Part shown: in pieces, positions 40,335 to 47,833 of the stretch | Layout: the number at the start of each line of letters is the position of its first letter | Position numbering within the stretch: position 1 is the first letter of the stretch | Assembly: GCA_045631905.1 (NCBI GenBank) | Contig: JAZQVO010000011.1 | Span: 1-47,833 of the forward strand | Direction of reading: 5' to 3' | From: HGM04593 sp045631905 | GTDB lineage: Bacteria; Bacteroidota; Bacteroidia; Bacteroidales; Bacteroidaceae | DNA length: 47,833 nt | Notes under the pieces: model-generated | Database searches by the model: none | What the model saw: the letters and a program-made list of their open reading frames with translations, nothing else | What the model was told of the DNA's origin: nothing | Translations under genes and position numbers: made by a program

Positions 40335-42344
40335 ATGAATTATAAAGAACAAATATTGGACCTGCGTCGTCGGTTGCACGAACATAACTACAATTATTAT
40401 GTGCTGTCATCGCCCACAATAAGCGATTTTGAGTTTGATGCTCTGTTGCGCGAGTTGCAGGCCTTGGAAGATGCGCACCCCGATATGTTCGACGAGACAT
40501 CGCCTACACAGCGTGTGGGTAGCGACCTTGCAAAGGGCTTTGTTCAGGTTGCGCACAAATATCCCATGCTCTCTCTTGGCAACACCTACTCGAAGGCCGA
40601 GGTTGCCGAGTTCTACGAGCGTGTGAAACGTGCGTTGAACGATGATTTCGAGATTTGTTGCGAGCTTAAATTCGATGGCTCGTCGTTGTCGCTCACCTAT
40701 CGCGACGGCAAGCTGGTGCAGGCCGTTACACGTGGCGACGGCGAGAAGGGCGACGATGTTACCGCAAACGTAAAAACAATACGCTCGGTGCCTTTGGTGC
40801 TAAAAGGCGAGGGCTATCCGCGTGAGTTTGAGATTCGTGGCGAGGTGCTTATGCCATGGGCTGTGTTCGACGAGTTGAACGAGGCACGCGAACGTAATGG
40901 AGAGCCCCTGTTTGCCAACCCTCGTAACGCCGCGTCGGGCACGCTTAAACTGCAATCTCCGGCCGAAGTTGCCACCCGCAAGCTCGATGCCTACCTCTAT
41001 TATATGTTGGGTGAGGAGTTACCTTGCGAGGGGCATTATGAAAACCTTATGACCGCAAAGGGGTGGGGCTTCAAAATATCGGACACTACACGCAAATGCT
41101 CAACCTTGGAGGAGGTTTTTGCTTTTATAGACCACTTTGACAAGGCGCGTAAGGAGCTACCCGTGGCTACCGATGGCATAGTACTTAAAGTAAATTCCCT
41201 GCGACAACAGAAGAACCTTGGTTACACGGCAAAGTCGCCCCGTTGGGCCATCGCATACAAATTTCAGGCAGAGCGTGCCGTTACTCGTCTTAACGAGGTT
41301 ACCTATCAGGTGGGGCGCACAGGTGTTGTAACCCCCGTTGCCAACCTCGATGCTGTTCAGCTGTCGGGCACGGTTGTAAAGCGTGCCTCGCTTCATAATG
41401 CCGACATTATAGAAAAATACGACCTGCATATAGGTGATATGGTTTATGTGGAGAAGGGTGGTGAGATTATTCCTAAAATAACAGGTGTAGACCTCGATGC
41501 CCGCATACTAGTTGGCGAAAAGGTGAAGTTTATTACCAAATGCCCTGTGTGCGGAACACCCCTTGTGCGAGCCGAAGGCGAAGCGGCGCATTATTGCCCC
41601 AACGAATCGGGTTGTGCTCCTCAGATGCGTGCTCGTGTCGAGCATTTTGTGTCGCGTGAGGCAATGAACATAGAGACCATAGGCCCCGAAACGGTGGAGA
41701 TACTGTTTAGTTATGGCTTAATAAAGAATGTTGCCGACCTTTACAGCATGAACGAGGACGATTTTCTCTTTCTCCCTCGCATGGGTGGCAAAACCGTTGC
41801 AAACATGTTCGAAGCGTTGCGTCGTTCGTGCGATGTACCTTTTGAGCGAGTATTGTTTGCACTTGGAATACGTTTCGTGGGTGCCACGGTGGCCAAGCGT
41901 CTGGCACGAGCTTTTGGAAACATAGATGCGCTGATGTCGGCAACCATGGAACAGCTGATAGCTGTCGATGATATAGGCGAGCGCATAGCATCGGCGGTGA
42001 GAGCATTCTTCGACAACCCGGTAAATGTGGAGATTGTGGAGAGGTTGCGTCGAGCAGGGCTTAAATTTGAGCTAGACGAGGCCGAGCAACAAGAACGGTC
42101 GGATATTCTTGCCGGGAAGAGCATCGTTATAAGCGGTGTCTTTACCCACCATTCTCGCGACGAGTATAAAGAGATGATAGAGAAAAACGGAGGCAAGAAC
42201 GTGGGCAGTGTGAGCAAATCGACCTCCTTTATCCTTGCCGGAGAGAACATGGGACCCTCGAAACTAGAAAAGGCTCAAAAGTTGAATGTAAGGCTTGTAA
42301 ACGAAGAAGAATTTCTCGAAATGATAAGTAACCTTACAAAATGA
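40335..42344 (+). CDS. ligA: NAD+-dependent DNA ligase
   Basis: Essential ligase sealing nicks in replication and repair (669 aa). The start is MNYKEQILDLRRRLHEHNYNYYVLSSPTISDFEFD, the Ia and adenylation region with the Tyr pair that binds NMN. The adenylated Lys112 lies in CELKFDGSSLSLTYRDG. The OB fold, a four-Cys zinc finger (CPVCGTPLV and CPNESGC), helix-hairpin-helix repeats (LFALGIRFVGATVAKRLARAFG) and a C-terminal BRCT domain (GVFTHHSRDEYKEMIEKNGGKNVGSVSKSTSFI) follow. It is full length and monocistronic. Confidence 0.97.
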   Translation: MNYKEQILDLRRRLHEHNYNYYVLSSPTISDFEFDALLRELQALEDAHPDMFDETSPTQRVGSDLAKGFVQVAHKYPMLSLGNTYSKAEVAEFYERVKRALNDDFEICCELKFDGSSLSLTYRDGKLVQAVTRGDGEKGDDVTANVKTIRSVPLVLKGEGYPREFEIRGEVLMPWAVFDELNEARERNGEPLFANPRNAASGTLKLQSPAEVATRKLDAYLYYMLGEELPCEGHYENLMTAKGWGFKISDTTRKCSTLEEVFAFIDHFDKARKELPVATDGIVLKVNSLRQQKNLGYTAKSPRWAIAYKFQAERAVTRLNEVTYQVGRTGVVTPVANLDAVQLSGTVVKRASLHNADIIEKYDLHIGDMVYVEKGGEIIPKITGVDLDARILVGEKVKFITKCPVCGTPLVRAEGEAAHYCPNESGCAPQMRARVEHFVSREAMNIETIGPETVEILFSYGLIKNVADLYSMNEDDFLFLPRMGGKTVANMFEALRRSCDVPFERVLFALGIRFVGATVAKRLARAFGNIDALMSATMEQLIAVDDIGERIASAVRAFFDNPVNVEIVERLRRAGLKFELDEAEQQERSDILAGKSIVISGVFTHHSRDEYKEMIEKNGGKNVGSVSKSTSFILAGENMGPSKLEKAQKLNVRLVNEEEFLEMISNLTK

Positions 42345-42398
42345 TACAAATAACAAATATTTATTTATAAAAAATAAGGCAGTTGGCAATATTTAATG

Positions 42399-42406
42399 TA
42401 AATTTG
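42399..42406 (+). promoter_or_regulatory. -7 element of dapA
   Basis: TAAATTTG is a perfect TAnnTTTG. It lies 25 nt before the ATG, so the leader is short. The -33 region is poorly conserved. Confidence 0.45.
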
Positions 42407-42430
42407 CCTCGATAAAACAAATTAATATTT

Positions 42431-43318
42431 ATGATGCGAAAAAGATTAACCGGAATGGGTGTTGCCATTATTACACCTTTTACACAAACCGGTGAAGTAG
42501 ACTACAAGGCTTTGGAGGATTTGGTGCAGATGCACATAGAGTGTGGTACCGATTTCCTTTGTGTTCACGGAACAACAGGTGAAACACCTACCCTCTCTTT
42601 GGAGGAGAAACGCGAGACACGAAAGCGCATCATAAAACAGGTGGCCGGTCGCATACCTATCATGCTGGGTGTGGGTGGCAACAACACTATGGCAGTGGTG
42701 AACGAACTGCGTACCGAAGATCTTACAGGCATCGATGCGATATTGTCGATAGTTCCTTATTATAATAAACCTACCCAAGAGGGCATGTATCAGCACTTCA
42801 AAGCAATAGCTGGTGCAACCGAGTTACCCATATATTTGTACAACGTGCCCGGCCGTACAGGTGTAAATATGTTGCCCGAAACAACATTGCGCCTTGCACG
42901 AGAGTGTGAAAATATTGTAGGTTTGAAGGCCGCATCGGGTAATTTGGAACAAATAACCGAGCTTCAGGCAAAGAAACCTGCCGATTTTGTAGTTCTTTCG
43001 GGCGATGACTCACTTACAGTACCCATAATGAAGGCCGGCGGCGAGGGTGTCGTGTCGGTTTTTGCAAACGCTTTTCCTGCCGAGTTGTCGAAACTTGTGC
43101 GTGAAGCCGAGAAAGGAAATTGGGAAGAGGCCGAGTCGATCGACAAATCATTTGCCGAAATATATCGTCTGCTATTCATCGACGGTAACCCTGCCGGAGC
43201 AAAAGCAATGTTGAACATACTCGGTAAGTGCGAGAATGTATTGCGTCTGCCTCTGGTTCCTGCAACGAGCGATACCATGGATAAGATGGTTGCATGCATC
43301 GCCAAACTATCAAAGTAA
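42431..43318 (+). CDS. dapA: 4-hydroxy-tetrahydrodipicolinate synthase
   Basis: Condenses pyruvate with aspartate semialdehyde in lysine and diaminopimelate synthesis (295 aa, cytosol). The TIM-barrel start RLTGMGVAIITPFTQTGEVDY, GTTGETPTL, and the active-site Tyr137 (PIYLYNVPGRTG) and Schiff-base Lys166 (NIVGLKAASGNL) are all present. A second ATG one codon in (42434) is equally possible. The DUF2400 gene starts 11 nt downstream, suggesting co-transcription. Confidence 0.96.
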   Translation: MMRKRLTGMGVAIITPFTQTGEVDYKALEDLVQMHIECGTDFLCVHGTTGETPTLSLEEKRETRKRIIKQVAGRIPIMLGVGGNNTMAVVNELRTEDLTGIDAILSIVPYYNKPTQEGMYQHFKAIAGATELPIYLYNVPGRTGVNMLPETTLRLARECENIVGLKAASGNLEQITELQAKKPADFVVLSGDDSLTVPIMKAGGEGVVSVFANAFPAELSKLVREAEKGNWEEAESIDKSFAEIYRLLFIDGNPAGAKAMLNILGKCENVLRLPLVPATSDTMDKMVACIAKLSK

Positions 43319-43328
43319 TATGCTTTGA

Positions 43329-44105
43329 ATGGACAAAATAAAAAGATTATTGGACGAAAAAGCAGCTTTTTATAACTGCAAAGAGTTCATAAAAAACGAC
43401 CCTGTACAGTTTCCTCATGCGTTTTGCGATAAACGCGATATTGAGATATCGGCATTATTGGCATCGGTAGTTGCGTGGGGAAACAGAACAATGATAATAA
43501 ATTCGTGCAAAAAAATGCTTTTCGGCATAATGGAAGGTACCCCTTACGATTATGTCATGAACGAAAAGTGGAGAACTATCGAAGAGACGCAGAATATCCA
43601 CCGCACGTTTTTTGCCCGCGACTTTATCTATCTATGTAAAGGACTAAGGGAAATATATGAAAAACAAGGTTCTCTGGAACCATACTTTTCGGGTTGTGAT
43701 GTGTGGAGCGGTATACACGAGTTGCGTTCCGTTTTATCGGTGGCCAACGATGGTAGCTCAACCAAGCATATATCGAATCCGATAGCGCAGAAAGGTAAGC
43801 CAGCATCGGCATGCAAGAGGTTGCACATGATGTTGCGATGGCTCTCTCGTGACGATGGTATTGTGGATTTGGGAATCTGGAAAGATGTCTCTCCTGCAAA
43901 ATTAATGATACCTCTCGATGTACATGTGGCACGTGTTGCCCGTGGATTAGGGCTTGTAACCCGTGCGCAAAACGACAGAAAAACAGTAGAAGAACTCACG
44001 GCGGTATTGAGAGAATTTTCACCCGACGACCCGGTGCGTTACGATTTCGCACTCTTTGGGGTGGGTGAGGCCGGCGAGGAGTTCTACAATAATTATAATA
44101 GATAA
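43329..44105 (+). CDS. DUF2400 (TIGR02757) family protein
   Basis: This 258-aa protein shows the family pattern LLDEKAAFYNCKEFIKNDPVQFPHAFCDKRDIEISALLASVVAWGNRTMIINSCKKML and the later helical region DLGIWKDVSPAKLMIPLDVHVARVARGLGL, where PLDVHVARVARxLGL resembles the helix-hairpin-helix end of base-excision glycosylases. Its biochemical role is unknown; a DNA-repair relation is inference. It follows dapA closely, and its last bases overlap the longer, non-preferred start of the malic enzyme gene. Confidence 0.85.
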   Translation: MDKIKRLLDEKAAFYNCKEFIKNDPVQFPHAFCDKRDIEISALLASVVAWGNRTMIINSCKKMLFGIMEGTPYDYVMNEKWRTIEETQNIHRTFFARDFIYLCKGLREIYEKQGSLEPYFSGCDVWSGIHELRSVLSVANDGSSTKHISNPIAQKGKPASACKRLHMMLRWLSRDDGIVDLGIWKDVSPAKLMIPLDVHVARVARGLGLVTRAQNDRKTVEELTAVLREFSPDDPVRYDFALFGVGEAGEEFYNNYNR

Positions 44106-44145
44106 TAACAAAGGTGCCCTTGTGGCACCGCAACAACTAAGTGAT

Positions 44146-46425
44146 ATGGCAAAATTTAGTAAAGAAGATGCATTGAACTACCACGAGGGCAAACGTCCCG
44201 GAAAGATAGAGGTGGTTCCCACAAAACCCTATTTTACTCAGGCCGACCTTTCATTGGCCTATTCTCCCGGAGTAGCGGAGCCCTGTTTGGAAATTCAGAA
44301 AGACCCCCAAAACGCATATAAATATACCGATAAAGGAAACCTTGTAGCTGTAATATCTAACGGAACGGCAGTGCTTGGTCTTGGCAACATCGGTGCGTTG
44401 AGCGGTAAGCCCGTTATGGAGGGTAAAGGTTTGTTGTTTAAAATATACGCAGGTATCGACGTGTTCGATATTGAGGTAGACGAAACCGACCCCGACAAAT
44501 TTATTGAGGCGGTAAAAGCAATATCACCCACATTCGGTGGTATAAACTTGGAGGATATAAAAGCCCCCGAGTGCTTTGAGATAGAGCGTCGCTTAAAAGA
44601 GGAATTGCAGATACCTGTGATGCACGACGATCAGCATGGTACCGCCATCATCTCGGCAGCAGGTTTGTTGAATGCTCTCGAAGTAAACGGTAAAAACATA
44701 TCAGAGGTAAAGGTAGTGGTAAACGGTGCAGGTGCCGCCGCAATATCATGCACCAAACTATATATAGCTTTGGGTGTAAAGAAAGAGAATGTTGTGATGC
44801 TCGACAGCCGTGGAGTAATAAACACAGAACGCACCAACCTTACCCCCGAAAAGGTTGAGTTCATGACCTCGCGCACCGATATACACACCCTCGAGGAGGC
44901 TATCAAAGGTGCCGATGTGTTCCTTGGTCTCTCCAAAGGTAATATCCTCTCGAAAGATATGGTGCGCTCAATGGCAAAAGACCCTATCGTGTTTGCTCTT
45001 GCCAACCCCACACCCGAGATTACATATGAGGAGGCTATGGAGAGCCGTCCCGACGTGCTCATGAGCACAGGTCGTTCCGACTATCCCAACCAGATAAATA
45101 ACGTCATCGGTTTCCCCTACATCTTCCGTGGAGCACTCGACACAGCAGCCGTAGCCATAAACGAGGAGATGAAACTAGCAGCCGTACGCGCTATTGCCGA
45201 CCTCGCAAAGCAACCCGTTCCCGAAATTGTGAACAAAGTGTACCATGTGAACCATCTTACTTTTGGTCGCGACTACTTTATTCCGAAACCGGTAGACCCC
45301 CGTTTGCTTGTAGAGGTATCGACCGCTGTTGCAAAAGCTGCTATCGAGAGTGGTGTAGCACGTAAGATAATTACCGACTGGGACGCCTACAAAGAACACC
45401 TGCTCGAGTTTATGGGCCGTGAGTCGAAACTCACCCAGCAGATATACGAGATGGCACGTACCGAGCCACAACGCGTGGTATTTGCCGAGGGCGCACACCC
45501 CTCAATGATGAAGGCGGCCGTTAAAGCGAAAGAAGAGGGTATATGTCACCCCATTTTGCTTGGTAACGACGAGATAATAGCCAAGCTTGCCAAAGAACTT
45601 AGCCTAAGCCTCGAAGGTATTGAAGTTGTGAACCTCCGTCACCCCAACGAGGCACATCGTCGCGAGCGTTATGCACGCATATTGGCCGACAAACGTCAGC
45701 GTCAGGGATACACCATAGAGGAGGCCAACGATAAAATGTTCGAGCGCAACTATTTTGGTATGATGATGGTTGAGACCGGCGAGGCCGATGCTTTTGTGAC
45801 AGGTCTTTACACAAAATACTCAAATACCATCAAGGTGGCAAAAGAGGTTATAGGTATGCAACCCGGTTACGACCATTTTGCAACCATGCACATACTAAAC
45901 TCAAAGAAGGGAACATATTTTGTTGCCGACACCCTCATAAATCGTGCCCCATCTACAAGCACACTTGTTGACATAGCACGTCTGGCCGAAAAAACCGTCC
46001 GCTTCTTTAACCACGAACCCAGAATGGCTATGGTGTCATATTCTAACTTCGGAACCGACAAGGGTGGTAGTGCCGAGAACGTGCAGAATGCGGTGGCATA
46101 TATACACAAAGAGTATCCCGAGTGGAAACTTGATGGCGAGATGCAGGTAAATGTAGCCATGAACCGTGAGCTTCGCGATGGCAAGTATCCTTTCAACAAA
46201 CTCTTCGGGCTCGATGTTAATACTCTCATCTTCCCCAACCTTAACTCGGCTAACTCTTCGTACAAGATGTTACAGGCTTTGAGCCCCGATACCGAGATTA
46301 TCGGTCCGTTGCAGATGGGACTTAACAAACCTATTCACTTTATCGATTTTGAAAGTACTGTACAGGAGATTCTAAGTGTAACAGCTGTTGCCGCAATCGA
46401 TGCTATGGTGAACAAAAAGAAATAA
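44146..46425 (+). CDS. maeB: NADP-dependent malic enzyme fused to a phosphotransacetylase-like domain
   Basis: This 759-aa protein starts MAKFSKEDALNYHEGKRPGKIEVVPTKP; the longer frame would overlap the DUF2400 gene. Residues 1-420 are the malic enzyme: SLAYSPGVAEPCLEI, MHDDQHGTAIISAAGLLNAL and NAD(P)-site VVVNGAGAAAISCTKLYIALG. From about residue 435 comes a phosphate acetyltransferase-like domain (RVVFAEGAHPSMMKAAVKAKEEG; SNFGTDKGG). It decarboxylates malate to pyruvate. The C-terminal domain in this family is regulatory rather than clearly catalytic, as known for MaeB. It is followed by a terminator. Confidence 0.95.
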   Translation: MAKFSKEDALNYHEGKRPGKIEVVPTKPYFTQADLSLAYSPGVAEPCLEIQKDPQNAYKYTDKGNLVAVISNGTAVLGLGNIGALSGKPVMEGKGLLFKIYAGIDVFDIEVDETDPDKFIEAVKAISPTFGGINLEDIKAPECFEIERRLKEELQIPVMHDDQHGTAIISAAGLLNALEVNGKNISEVKVVVNGAGAAAISCTKLYIALGVKKENVVMLDSRGVINTERTNLTPEKVEFMTSRTDIHTLEEAIKGADVFLGLSKGNILSKDMVRSMAKDPIVFALANPTPEITYEEAMESRPDVLMSTGRSDYPNQINNVIGFPYIFRGALDTAAVAINEEMKLAAVRAIADLAKQPVPEIVNKVYHVNHLTFGRDYFIPKPVDPRLLVEVSTAVAKAAIESGVARKIITDWDAYKEHLLEFMGRESKLTQQIYEMARTEPQRVVFAEGAHPSMMKAAVKAKEEGICHPILLGNDEIIAKLAKELSLSLEGIEVVNLRHPNEAHRRERYARILADKRQRQGYTIEEANDKMFERNYFGMMMVETGEADAFVTGLYTKYSNTIKVAKEVIGMQPGYDHFATMHILNSKKGTYFVADTLINRAPSTSTLVDIARLAEKTVRFFNHEPRMAMVSYSNFGTDKGGSAENVQNAVAYIHKEYPEWKLDGEMQVNVAMNRELRDGKYPFNKLFGLDVNTLIFPNLNSANSSYKMLQALSPDTEIIGPLQMGLNKPIHFIDFESTVQEILSVTAVAAIDAMVNKKK

Positions 46426-46451
46426 TAAAAGCAGTAATATAAGTTGAACGT

Positions 46452-46480
46452 GGTGCCCTCAAAAGGGCACCTCGTTTTTT
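46452..46480 (+). terminator. Terminator of the malic enzyme gene
   Basis: GGTGCCCT (46452-46459) pairs with AGGGCACC (46464-46471) around CAAA, then TCG and a T-run. Confidence 0.82.
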
Positions 46481-47106
46481 ATGATTTAATGTTTAAATTA
46501 TTAGGGCTTACACTAACAGGCAGTCTGTTAATATCGCAATTTCGATGCTGTATATGTAGGCGCATAAATAAAAAAATGATTGAAAAACGATAATAATGAT
46601 AGATTTTACATATTTATAAATTCAATATATAAAAAACAAATGCCAAGGTCGAGGATACACTCAACGAGTGGTTTGGTGTCGAGTATGAAATGATTGAAGA
46701 ATAATAAGGTACACAACATTTACAAAAGATGCGGTGGAACTTAATTTTATCGCATCTTTTAATTTATTACAATAACAATATAAATAATCTACCGGAAACA
46801 GATAATAAGAATCTTGAAACTGCAAATATCATTTGGGGTATGGGTGATGATAACGATAATGCCGATAATATCTCGATTCTTATTATTCTTGGGTATGGCA
46901 AATAAAGATGACAATATAGGAAGAAGAACCCTTGCAACCACAGAACTTGTCGAAACAAACTACGATAGTTGCACCGGCTCACAATCTTCCTGCATTTAAG
47001 CTGACAAAGAGTTTTGTTGAAAGAGTAAATATTCTTTGTATATTGATAGAAACTTCCTTGCTACATACTCTATAATGTCATAATAATAACTTAACAGATA
47101 AAATAT
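46481..47106. other. AT-rich gene-free stretch with possible coding remnants
   Basis: No convincing gene is seen. One short frame ends ...NAKVEDTLNEWFGVEYEMIEE-stop (about 46640-46705) without a start codon, which may be the tail of a decayed gene. Another (about 46760-46905) reads ...LETANIIWGMGDDNDNADN without a start. Both are weak. The rest is low-complexity AT-rich sequence. Confidence 0.35.
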
Positions 47107-47763
47107 ATGAAAACATTTGTAGATGAATATGGTGTAACATATTCAGAGGATAAGAAAATACTTATCAAAGGAAATGAGAAATTGGAAGAGTATACCGTTC
47201 CGGAGGGTACTGAAGTGATAGGCTATGATTCATGGGGCAAGATGAGCAACCTTAAAAACATTGTACTGCCTGAGGGTCTCGTAGAAATCGGAGAATTAGC
47301 CTTTTCAGGTTGTACGGGTTTGACAGATCTGCACATCCCGTCCACCGTTAAGGAAATTGGTCCATACGCATTTGAGTTTACAATGCTTCGTATGGTTATT
47401 ATTCCCGAGGGTGTCAAGGTTCTTAATAACGATGTCTTCGGTGGTTGTTTTTTGTTGGGTATCGTGATGTTACCTACTACGCTTGAGCGTATCGAGGACT
47501 ACGCATTCTGTAGTTGTCAATCCCCACATATCCTACTTATGGCTAAGGAGCGCAAGTTGAATTACGTAGCAGATACTGCCGTGGAAAATAATACTATCTT
47601 CCTTGTGCCATATGAGCTTCAGAAGGAGTATATGGAGGCTCTTGACAATCATTCGAACCGTTTCTTCGGACTTAAAATTATAGCCGAGGAGAATAAGGCC
47701 GATGTGTATTCGCCATCAGGAGATGTTGTCGGAGAGATGCCGATACGGGTTTCAACGGAGTAG
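47107..47763 (+). CDS. Short LRR_5 (BspA-type) repeat protein without signal peptide
   Basis: This 218-aa protein begins MKTFVDEYGVTYSEDKKILIKGNEKLEEYTVPEGTEVIG. It has about four LRR_5 repeats (LKNIVLPEGLVEIGELAFSGCTGLTDLHIP and following; residues about 45-140) and a VPYELQKEYMEAL segment like the caps of BspA proteins. It has no signal peptide, unlike the 802-aa protein, so it is probably cytosolic or the start of a dispersed repeat family. The function is unknown. It is preceded by the AT-rich stretch and followed by a palindrome. Confidence 0.78.
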   Translation: MKTFVDEYGVTYSEDKKILIKGNEKLEEYTVPEGTEVIGYDSWGKMSNLKNIVLPEGLVEIGELAFSGCTGLTDLHIPSTVKEIGPYAFEFTMLRMVIIPEGVKVLNNDVFGGCFLLGIVMLPTTLERIEDYAFCSCQSPHILLMAKERKLNYVADTAVENNTIFLVPYELQKEYMEALDNHSNRFFGLKIIAEENKADVYSPSGDVVGEMPIRVSTE

Positions 47764-47805
47764 TATCCACGTAAAAAATGTAAAGTGGTGTCCTTTTAAA
47801 GTGGC

Positions 47806-47833
47806 CCCCAAAAGTTTTTTCTAACTTTTGGGG
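47806..47833. repeat. 11-bp palindrome at the window end, possible terminator or IS end
   Basis: CCCCAAAAGTT (47806-47816) and AACTTTTGGGG (47823-47833) are perfect inverted arms with a 6-nt loop. They are preceded by GTGGTGTCCTTTTAAAGTGGCCC. No T-run can be judged because the window stops. The extended AAAGTGG motif, present twice (47782-47788 and 47797-47804ish), recalls insertion-sequence ends, but no transposase is visible. Confidence 0.5.

Noticed and set aside
1..47833. tRNA and rRNA genes
   Set aside because: I looked for T-arm GGTTCGA-type sequences with acceptor stems and for rRNA signatures and found none.

Overview
The window is a chromosomal segment of a Bacteroidales bacterium (Prevotella/Bacteroides-like). 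The evidence is an ATP synthase operon in the Bacteroidota order (beta, epsilon, small membrane protein, a, c, b, delta, alpha, gamma), a BspA-type leucine-rich-repeat surface protein with the 'YDLSGR..NPSKGIYI.NGKK' tail common in this order, promoters of the TTTG / TAnnTTTG kind, and starts without Shine-Dalgarno sequences.

Layout. (1) 189-7079: a complete type II-C CRISPR-Cas locus: a divergent tracrRNA, cas9, cas1, cas2 and an array of 25 repeats of 47 nt with 24 spacers of 29-30 nt. The tracrRNA anti-repeat shows that crRNAs read on the minus strand, towards cas2. (2) 7091-19601: phage-type genes. A minus-strand group carries the large terminase and two pairs of tandem paralogues. A divergent plus-strand group carries scaffold-like, major capsid, adaptor-like, holin, lipoprotein and large tail-ring-like proteins. 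(3) 19678-24437: a small Bacteroidales protein, the surface LRR protein, two small unknown genes and a LexA/CI-like (S24) repressor. (4) 24705-31737: the host ATP synthase operon. (5) 31817-39645: a second set of phage-type genes (small unknown gene, two probable ejection proteins, a 1485-aa polyvalent protein with a zincin-like motif, and the portal). (6) 39787-46425: a lipoprotein, ligA, dapA, a DUF2400 gene and a malic enzyme/phosphotransacetylase fusion. (7) 47107-47763: a cytoplasmic-looking LRR protein, then a palindrome at the window end.

The most interesting feature is the split phage-like set. Terminase and capsid lie on one side of the ATP synthase operon and the portal and ejection proteins on the other. 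The frames are intact, and I see no integrase, replication gene, endolysin or tail fibre. Five promoters in the two halves (for genes starting at 10827, 11339, 11631, 32071 and 32211) share one architecture: a GCAACC box 19-20 nt upstream of a TAnnTTTG-like -7 element. None of the host promoters I found has it. The S24 repressor lies between the halves, and its promoter shares a 12-mer and a GTATTATC box with the divergent promoter of the second half. I infer a domesticated, co-regulated podovirus-like particle or gene-transfer-agent-like system with dispersed loci. I know of no such system described in Bacteroidota, but I could not search. A second oddity is that the terminase operon runs straight into the CRISPR array in the crRNA-sense direction, with only 11 nt and no terminator between them.
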